From contig JAVCBZ010000078.1 of NCBI GenBank assembly GCA_030765735.1, forward strand, positions 1 to 5,378: a stretch of DNA of 5,378 bases, given 5' to 3'. Under the pieces are notes generated by a model, which was not told the origin of the DNA, searched no databases, and saw only the letters and a list, made by a program, of their open reading frames with translations. The DNA comes from Candidatus Susulua stagnicola. GTDB lineage: Bacteria; Omnitrophota; Gorgyraeia; Duberdicusellales; 4484-171. Below, in pieces: positions 1-3,897 of this stretch. Position numbers and translations under genes: made by a program. Each line of letters opens with the position of its first letter. Position 1 is the first letter of the stretch.

Positions 1-124
1 TATAGATAATATTGTTAAAAGCCTTCGTAAAAGGTTAAAAGGAGGGAAGAGAAAAGAGTATAAAAGGAGAAGGCTAAAAGGGTTTGTGTTTTGTGGAAAC
101 GTTAGTAAAAGGAGAGAAAGGAAA
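1..124 (+). promoter_or_regulatory. Purine-rich leader of the RRM gene with repeated TAAAAGG
   Basis: The heptamer TAAAAGG occurs five times, at 28-34, 36-42, 61-67, 75-81 and 106-112, with a one-base variant at 16-22. The last copy is part of the ribosome binding site of the RRM gene. A second perfect Shine-Dalgarno core, AAGGAGG at 39-45, has no start codon at a usable distance. A GATAAT hexamer at 5-10 could be a -10 box, but its -35 would lie outside the window. The downstream gene encodes an RNA-binding protein, so these repeats could be autoregulatory or standby ribosome sites. That is inference, and purine bias alone could produce part of the pattern. Confidence 0.4.
108..116 (+). promoter_or_regulatory. 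Ribosome binding site choosing the ATG at 125
   Basis: AAAGGAGAG lies 8 bases upstream of the ATG at 125. This supports that start over the in-frame GTG at 86, which has no comparable site at the right distance. The RRM fold also begins only six residues after the ATG. Confidence 0.8.
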
Positions 125-460
125 ATGGAAGAACAGAAAAAAATCTATATCGGTAACCTAGAGTATGGTGTTACCGAAGGTGAACTTAAGCAATTACTTG
201 AAGAAAAAGGAGTAACTGCAGAAGGAATAAAGCTTATATCAGATAGAGATACCGGAAGACCTAAGGGTTTTGGGTTTGCAGAATTTTCAACTGAAGAAGA
301 TGCAGTAAAAGCAATAGATATCTTGAATGACTTTGAGCTAAATGGAAGAAAACTAAAAGCTAATAAAGCTCAAAAGATGAAACCACGCAAAGATAATTTT
401 GGCGGTGGTGGCAATAGTGGCGGTGGCGGTGGTGGATACAATAGAGGATCACGCTACTAA
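125..460 (+). CDS. Small glycine-rich RRM RNA-binding protein
   Basis: This 111-residue cytoplasmic protein has one RNA recognition motif (Pfam RRM_1 type) and a disordered glycine tail. RNP2 is IYIGNL at residues 7-12 and RNP1 is KGFGFAEF at 47-54. The aromatic positions that stack on RNA bases (Y8, F49, F51) are intact. The RRM ends near residue 83. A basic linker (KMKPRKDN) follows, then a Gly-rich tail at 93-111 ending in YNRGSRY. This layout matches the short bacterial RRM proteins known from cyanobacteria and several other phyla, some of which are cold-responsive RNA chaperones; its RNA targets cannot be read from the sequence. It appears monocistronic, with a strong terminator 22 bases after the stop. 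The reading frame stays open upstream to the window edge, so a longer form cannot be strictly excluded, but the ribosome binding site and domain boundary favour this start. Confidence 0.93.
   Translation: MEEQKKIYIGNLEYGVTEGELKQLLEEKGVTAEGIKLISDRDTGRPKGFGFAEFSTEEDAVKAIDILNDFELNGRKLKANKAQKMKPRKDNFGGGGNSGGGGGGYNRGSRY
401..436 (+). repeat. GGCGGTGG low-complexity tract encoding polyglycine
   Basis: Repeats of GGC/GGT glycine codons encode the tail of the RRM protein. The tract is a GC-rich pocket in AT-rich surroundings and is prone to slippage, so tail length may vary between strains. Its overlapping frames also produce spurious ORFs. Confidence 0.7.
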
Positions 461-482
461 AATTAGTTTAAACTTAATAAAT

Positions 483-522
483 GGGGATAAGAAACAATTG
501 TTTTTTATTCCCGTTTTTTTTT
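483..522 (+). terminator. Intrinsic terminator of the RRM gene
   Basis: The arm at 483-495 pairs with 500-512 to give a 13-bp stem (three G-C pairs at the base, two G-T wobbles) around an AATT loop. One G and then nine T residues follow at 514-522. This is a textbook Rho-independent terminator on the + strand and separates the RRM gene from the operon starting at 639. Confidence 0.9.
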
Positions 523-554
523 GTATTTATCATTTAAAATTTTTTTTAAAATTA

Positions 555-584
555 TTGGTTATTGGTAGTAGTTTGATGTATAAT
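555..584 (+). promoter_or_regulatory. Probable promoter of the YbjQ-M48 operon
   Basis: A perfect TATAAT at 579-584 has a weak -35 candidate, TTGGTT at 555-560, 18 bases upstream. It lies just after the RRM terminator and about 55 bases before the first operon ATG. The tandem heptamer TTATTGG (552-558 and 559-565) overlaps the -35 and could be an operator. The 11-mer TGTATAATTAA at 577-587 recurs exactly in the promoter at 3024-3034. Confidence 0.6.
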
Positions 585-638
585 TAACAAGAATAAAAAG
601 TAAGATGCAAAAAACAAATTTAAAAGAAGGGGGATTTT

Positions 639-953
639 ATGATTTATTCTAATCTAGACTGTATTCCCGGTAAAGAAACTGTAGAACATTATGGCATTGT
701 TCAAGGTAGTACGGTTCGAGCTAGAAATATTGGAGTAGATTGTTTGGCTGGATGTAAAAATACCATTGGTGGTGAAATTAAAGGCTACTCGAAACTTCTT
801 GAGGACTCGCGGAAGGAAGCTTTGGAACGCATGGGGCAACAAGCCATGCAATTAGGTGCTGATGCAGTAATCAATGTAAGGTTTTCAACAGCAGCAATTA
901 CCGCTGGAGCAGCTGAGATTTTAGCTTATGGAACTGCGGTCAAAACAAGGTAG
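639..953 (+). CDS. YbjQ/UPF0145 family protein, soluble
   Basis: This 104-residue protein covers the whole YbjQ (UPF0145, Pfam YbjQ_1) family and is close to the length of E. coli YbjQ. Family hallmarks are an early G-I-V-x-G segment (19-23), the G-G at 44-45, a Y50 to Q68 helix with K-L-L-E-D-S-R-K-E-A, the G-A-D-A-V strand at 73-77 and the terminal Y-G-T-A-V-K at 97-102. The family is often labelled putative heavy-metal-binding, but a biochemical role is not established; members form oligomers. Cysteines are C8, C35 and C39. No signal or membrane segment is seen, so it should be cytoplasmic. A strong ribosome site (AAGGGGG, 627-633) sits 5 bases before the ATG. It is the first gene of the operon and is followed 8 bases later by a membrane-anchored paralogue. 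Confidence 0.9.
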   Translation: MIYSNLDCIPGKETVEHYGIVQGSTVRARNIGVDCLAGCKNTIGGEIKGYSKLLEDSRKEALERMGQQAMQLGADAVINVRFSTAAITAGAAEILAYGTAVKTR

Positions 954-961
954 GGGGTAAT

Positions 962-1426
962 ATGGGCTCTTTTATGCAACTTATATTTACAGCCGTTTTA
1001 CTTGTGGTAGCATTTTTTGTTGGCACTACAATAGAAAAGAAACATTACAAAGCTGTTAAAGAAAAAGAAGAGGAGTTTGCTGATCTTCCGGCTATATCTT
1101 CTAAAAAAGTAGTTGATTTAAACAAAATTGTTAATACTAAATTAGTTTCAGGTTGTATAGTTATTTCTAATGATGCTTTTAAAAAATTAGTTGCTCAGGT
1201 TTATAATATTTTTGGTGGTCGAATTAGTGTTTATGAAACTCTTCTTGATAGAGCTAGAAGAGAAGCAATTATTAGGATGAAGCAGCAAGCAAGAACTTTT
1301 GGGGCTGATGTGGTAGCAAATACTCGTTTTGAAACTAGCAGGCTTGGTGCAACTAATAACAGAGGTAAAGGTATGGGAGTTTTTGAGATTCTAGCCTATG
1401 GCACTGCAATAAAGCTATCCAAATAA
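962..1426 (+). CDS. Membrane-anchored YbjQ/UPF0145 paralogue
   Basis: This 154-residue protein has an N-terminal hydrophobic helix at about 6-24, a charged linker at 25-40 and a YbjQ domain at about 50-152. The domain repeats the hallmarks of the previous gene: F-G-G at 84-86, Y91, a long R-A-R-R-E-A helix from 97, G-A-D-V-V at 114-118, and the closing E-I-L-A-Y-G-T-A at 142-149. That closing octet is also present in the upstream protein, so the pair looks like a tandem duplication in which one copy gained an anchor. The lysine-rich segment after the helix suggests that the domain faces the cytoplasm. Only one cysteine (C65) is present, so the cysteines of the first copy are not conserved. 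The AGGGGG ribosome site overlaps the upstream stop codon, which indicates coupled translation. Function is unknown. Confidence 0.88.
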   Translation: MGSFMQLIFTAVLLVVAFFVGTTIEKKHYKAVKEKEEEFADLPAISSKKVVDLNKIVNTKLVSGCIVISNDAFKKLVAQVYNIFGGRISVYETLLDRARREAIIRMKQQARTFGADVVANTRFETSRLGATNNRGKGMGVFEILAYGTAIKLSK

Positions 1427-1447
1427 AGTATTATTAGACAGTCCTCT

Positions 1448-2212
1448 ATGAAATATGTACATAAAAAGATAAGTGAAAATGTTAATATTTCTAAACACCA
1501 TCCCTTAAAATACCTTTTTAGCCGTCTTTTTGTTCTAATAGTTGTAATTTGTGTTGTTTATTTTGCTTTATCTGGTGCTCTTGAGATAGCTATAAAATGT
1601 ATTCCTGAGAAATTAGAAGCAGCATTATCAACATCGCTTGCTCCTTCCTTCGTTGGTCTTGTTGATGATACTAATTCAGCCTCTCAAAAACGTTTAGAAA
1701 CGATTTTATCAGAATTAATTACTTATTATCCTGGTAAAAATAAAAAATTTAAAATTTATTTAACCGAGCAAGATGAGGTCAATGCTTTTGCTTTGCCTGG
1801 AAATACTATAATTGTTTTATCTGGTTTGTTAGAAGAGTTAGATAATGATAAGGAATTAGCATTCGTCATTGGCCATGAGCTAGGTCATTACTTTCACCGT
1901 GATCATCTTAGAGGCTTAGGACAGGGAGCTATTTTTATGGCTATTATGGCTTCTTTAGGAGGTGGAGATCCAGGAGGAGTTGTTTCTAAATCAATTAATT
2001 TATTTGGTTTGCATTATTCTCGCAAACAAGAAAATGCTGCAGATTTATTCTCATTAAATTTATTAAAAAAGTCTTATGGAAGCAGTCAAGGTGCTATATC
2101 AGCCATTGAGAAGCTCGGTATCTATGGAGAAAAGGAAGGATATCAAGCTTTTAGCACTCACCCTTTAATTAAACAACGTGTTCGTGTTTTAAGAGAGCAT
2201 TCATTTAACTAA
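1448..2212 (+). CDS. M48 family zinc metallopeptidase, membrane-anchored
   Basis: This 254-residue protein has one transmembrane helix (about 24-45) and an M48 peptidase domain from about 80 to the C-terminus. The zinc site is H-E-L-G-H at 143-147 with catalytic E144. The third ligand is predicted to be E195, in the E-N-A-A-D motif at 195-199. Also typical of M48 are N-A-F-A-L-P-G at 112-118 with the following strand and S-G-L-L, and S-T-H-P at 236-239 before the final helix. Relatives such as BepA, LoiP, YcaL and Oma1 degrade misfolded or damaged envelope and membrane proteins. Its orientation across the membrane is not certain. It starts 21 bases after the membrane YbjQ stop with no terminator between, and has no clear Shine-Dalgarno site. 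It could be an envelope quality-control protease that partners with the YbjQ proteins; that link is inference from gene order. Confidence 0.9.
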   Translation: MKYVHKKISENVNISKHHPLKYLFSRLFVLIVVICVVYFALSGALEIAIKCIPEKLEAALSTSLAPSFVGLVDDTNSASQKRLETILSELITYYPGKNKKFKIYLTEQDEVNAFALPGNTIIVLSGLLEELDNDKELAFVIGHELGHYFHRDHLRGLGQGAIFMAIMASLGGGDPGGVVSKSINLFGLHYSRKQENAADLFSLNLLKKSYGSSQGAISAIEKLGIYGEKEGYQAFSTHPLIKQRVRVLREHSFN

Positions 2213-2216
2213 TAAT

Positions 2217-2768
2217 ATGAAAACACCATTTTGGTTTAAACGATTAATTATTTTTTTACCAATTCTATTTGCACATAAACCACTATGTTCATTCTTCAAG
2301 AAAGATTTGTTCTGTCTAAAGGGAATATATATATGCCGTAGCTGTTTTTTTCTTGTACTAGGATTCTTTTTAGGCATATTATCAGTAATTTCATTTAATT
2401 TGATTCATTATAAAATCTATATATATCTATTAATTTTTGTTTCAATAATTATTTTTATTTTTTCTTATCCTAAGTTATATGCCAAAATGAATCGTTTGAT
2501 AAAAGATTATCTTAGATTTTTTCTAGGATGGACTATAGCTAATGTTTTATTCTTGGTTGTATTTAAAAAAATATTCTTATTTTTACTAGCCTTAAGTTTT
2601 TTTTGGGTATTGAAAGTAATCTATTCAGAAGCAAGAAGTAAAATAAAGAATACAGTTTGCAACGACTGTGAAGAGTTCAACCAAGACAAACTTTGTTCAG
2701 GCTTTTTGCCTAAGGCTCGGCTTATGAAAAAGTATGAAGAGGAAATTAAAAAAACTTATTTAAAATGA
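2217..2768 (+). CDS. Four-helix membrane protein with cysteine clusters in both tails
   Basis: This 183-residue protein is not assigned to a named family with certainty. A hydrophobic N-terminal stretch (10-19) precedes a Cys/His region: H20, C24, C33, and C40-x2-C43 in I-C-R-S-C. Four strong transmembrane segments follow at about 44-62, 66-84, 99-116 and 119-136. A C-terminal tail carries C148-x2-C151 and C160. Basic residues in the 85-100 loop and both tails suggest that the tails share the cytoplasmic side, where the cysteines could form one metal or redox site. The H-x-x-x-C and C-R-x-C layout recalls DUF2085-like small membrane proteins, but I cannot confirm membership. The ATG is 4 bases after the M48 stop, with no clear ribosome site, so translational coupling is likely. 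It is the probable last gene of the operon. Confidence 0.75.
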   Translation: MKTPFWFKRLIIFLPILFAHKPLCSFFKKDLFCLKGIYICRSCFFLVLGFFLGILSVISFNLIHYKIYIYLLIFVSIIIFIFSYPKLYAKMNRLIKDYLRFFLGWTIANVLFLVVFKKIFLFLLALSFFWVLKVIYSEARSKIKNTVCNDCEEFNQDKLCSGFLPKARLMKKYEEEIKKTYLK

Positions 2769-2791
2769 ATATAATTTCTTCGAATTATATT
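2768..2791 (+). terminator. Weak hairpin at the end of the operon
   Basis: The arms ATATAATTT (2769-2777) and GAATTATAT (2782-2790), plus an outer A-T pair, form an almost all-A/T hairpin that begins at the last base of the stop codon at 2766-2768. No T tract follows, so this is at best a weak or Rho-assisted 3' end. It may instead simply reflect base composition. Confidence 0.2.
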
Positions 2792-2881
2792 ATAGAGAGA
2801 CATGTAACTATTTTTCAGCAGCAATTAAAGTTGATCTTATAAAGTTATATAGTAGAATAAGAATAATTACTAAATATAGTT

Positions 2882-3043
2882 CAAGAAGTATTAATAAAGT
2901 AATATTTGGGTTGAGTCGGATTTTGGCAAAGGAAGCGAATTTATTTTTATCCTACCTAAACAAATTCAATTTTATTTTATACAGTTAAAAGTTTTTAAAA
3001 ACATTGACAACTCAACAAAACTTTGTATAATTAATACTTCTTG
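2882..3043. repeat. 162-bp element bounded by a long inverted repeat
   Basis: CAAGAAGTATTAAT at 2882-2895 is the exact reverse complement of 3030-3043. The symmetry continues inward: AAAGT (2896-2900) pairs with ACTTT (3020-3024), and GTTGAGT (2910-2916) pairs with ACTCAAC (3010-3016). In all, 26 paired positions are interrupted by a bulge and an internal loop. The interior contains no recognisable gene. It could be a decayed miniature inverted-repeat element or a large regulatory structure. No clear target-site duplication is visible at the edges. The right arm overlaps the promoter of the lipoprotein gene. Confidence 0.55.
3004..3031 (+). promoter_or_regulatory. Consensus promoter of the lipoprotein gene
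   Basis: TTGACA at 3004-3009 and TATAAT at 3026-3031 match both sigma-70 hexamers perfectly with a 16-base spacer. This is the best promoter in the window. Transcription should start near 3038, leaving a leader of about 128 bases before the preferred ATG at 3166. Confidence 0.8.
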
Positions 3044-3081
3044 TTTAGAAATTTTTTAAAATATACACATAGAGATAAGAT

Positions 3082-3137
3082 ATAGGCGTCTTCTCTTATA
3101 TGAAAAGAAGACGCCTATTGTTGAAATTTAACAATAG
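3082..3137 (+). promoter_or_regulatory. Two overlapping hairpins in the lipoprotein leader
   Basis: Hairpin one pairs 3082-3094 with 3106-3118: 13 perfect pairs, including G-G-C-G-T-C, and an 11-base loop. Hairpin two pairs CTATTGTT at 3115-3122 with AACAATAG at 3130-3137. The segment 3115-3118 belongs to both, so the bases of the two stems compete. No T run follows either, so these are not classical terminators. They lie between the promoter and the likely start codon, which suggests mRNA stabilisation or control of translation. No known riboswitch class was recognised. Confidence 0.5.
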
Positions 3138-3165
3138 TAGTAATGGTAACTTTAAAAAAAGTAAT

Positions 3166-3645
3166 ATGTCATTTAAGTTTATAAAAACTATTCTCATTTT
3201 GCTTAGTTTATCTTTTTTAAATGGTTGTGTCACTGGTTATTATCATTCTGGTGAGCAAAAGTTGCAAATGGCTGATGCTTTTCGTTTCCCAGATTTACCA
3301 GTTCCTGAAGGATTTAAATTTATTCCGGCAAATTCCTTTATTTATGAATCATCAAAAGTAAGAGTAGGCAAAATGAAGTACTATGGTAAGGCTTGGCCAA
3401 ATAGCATTGTTCAGTTTTATAAAGAGTATATGTTAGAAAATGACTGGGAAATACTTAACATTATTGAGGGTGAAGAGACACTGCTAAGCTTTAATAACAA
3501 TAAAGAAATATGTATTATTAAATTTGAAGGTTCGTATGGAAAAGGACCCTTAATTATTTCAATTTCTCCAATGTTTTACGCTGACCCAGGCTATTCAGGG
3601 TCTGCCTCTAACGCTAAAGACTATAGGAATAGTCGCAGAAAATAA
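3166..3645 (+). CDS. Small lipoprotein of unknown function
   Basis: From the ATG at 3166 this is a 159-residue lipoprotein precursor. It has a basic N-region (MSFKFIK), a hydrophobic core (8-18) and the lipobox L18-N19-G20-C21, with cleavage and lipidation expected at C21. The mature part is one compact domain. It has D-L-P-V-P-E-G-F at about 43-50, a K-Y-Y-G-K strand near 71-75, an F-Y-x-x-Y-M helix and an N-D-W-E-I strand. This resembles small uncharacterised secreted or envelope proteins with an FY...GW pattern; I cannot name the family. An upstream in-frame ATG at 3100 would add 22 basic residues. It lies in a hairpin loop and would spoil a normal signal peptide, so 3166 is preferred. Neither start has a good ribosome site. 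The gene stands alone with its own promoter. Confidence 0.8.
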   Translation: MSFKFIKTILILLSLSFLNGCVTGYYHSGEQKLQMADAFRFPDLPVPEGFKFIPANSFIYESSKVRVGKMKYYGKAWPNSIVQFYKEYMLENDWEILNIIEGEETLLSFNNNKEICIIKFEGSYGKGPLIISISPMFYADPGYSGSASNAKDYRNSRRK

Positions 3646-3772
3646 TTACTGCAACTAAAATTAAATAGTATATCTCTTACCTTTTACTGGTTATTTGGTT
3701 TAAGCGAATAATACAATAACTTGAAGATAATGATGATTTTTTGCTTTTAATTTTGTCTATTAAAATTTTTAA
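3646..3772. other. AT-rich gap with no recognised feature
   Basis: No ORF with a credible start, RNA gene or strong hairpin is seen here. A 7-bp stem (3691-3697 with 3705-3711, one wobble) has no T tract and is probably chance. The 3' end of the lipoprotein transcript is therefore unclear and may lie at the terminator near 3851. Confidence 0.5.
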
Positions 3773-3800
3773 TTGACTTAATTTTATATAAGAGTATCAT
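3773..3800 (+). promoter_or_regulatory. Probable promoter upstream of the antiporter
   Basis: TTGACT at 3773-3778 and TATCAT at 3795-3800 each match the sigma-70 consensus at five of six positions, with a 16-base spacer. The predicted transcript starts near 3807 and reads into the hairpin at 3851 and then the antiporter gene. Confidence 0.55.
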
Positions 3801-3850
3801 TTTATTTTATAGTGACAAAGGTTAGAAAATACTTAAAATTATGAACTAAT

Positions 3851-3883
3851 AACCTCTACTACAAGGTAGAGGTTTTATATTTT
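3851..3883 (+). terminator. Intrinsic terminator in front of the antiporter start codon
   Basis: AACCTCTACT at 3851-3860 pairs with 3865-3874 to form a 10-bp stem (one T-G wobble at the loop) with an ACAA loop. TTTTATATTTT follows at 3873-3883. It ends only 14 bases before the antiporter ATG. It either ends the lipoprotein transcript or acts as an attenuator in the antiporter leader. A two-codon ORF (ATG AAC, then TAA TAA) at 3841-3852 abuts the stem. Confidence 0.65.
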
Positions 3884-3897
3884 ACTTAAAATAAATA

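Noticed and set aside
86..124. GTG at 86 as start of the RRM protein
   Set aside because: It adds 13 non-conserved basic residues and lacks a well-placed ribosome site, while the ATG at 125 has one and starts just before the RRM fold.
399..587. 62-codon + strand ORF
   Set aside because: It is an out-of-frame reading of the polyglycine tract that runs through the RRM stop and the intrinsic terminator.
654..851. 65-codon minus-strand ORF
   Set aside because: It is antisense to the first YbjQ gene, with no ribosome site or recognisable domain.
2831..2858. Possible promoter TTGATC, 16 nt, TAGAAT
   Set aside because: It matches only four of six and five of six positions in very AT-rich DNA, and a far better promoter follows at 3004-3031.
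3691..3711. 7-bp hairpin as lipoprotein terminator
   Set aside because: The stem is short, contains a wobble and has no T tract after it.
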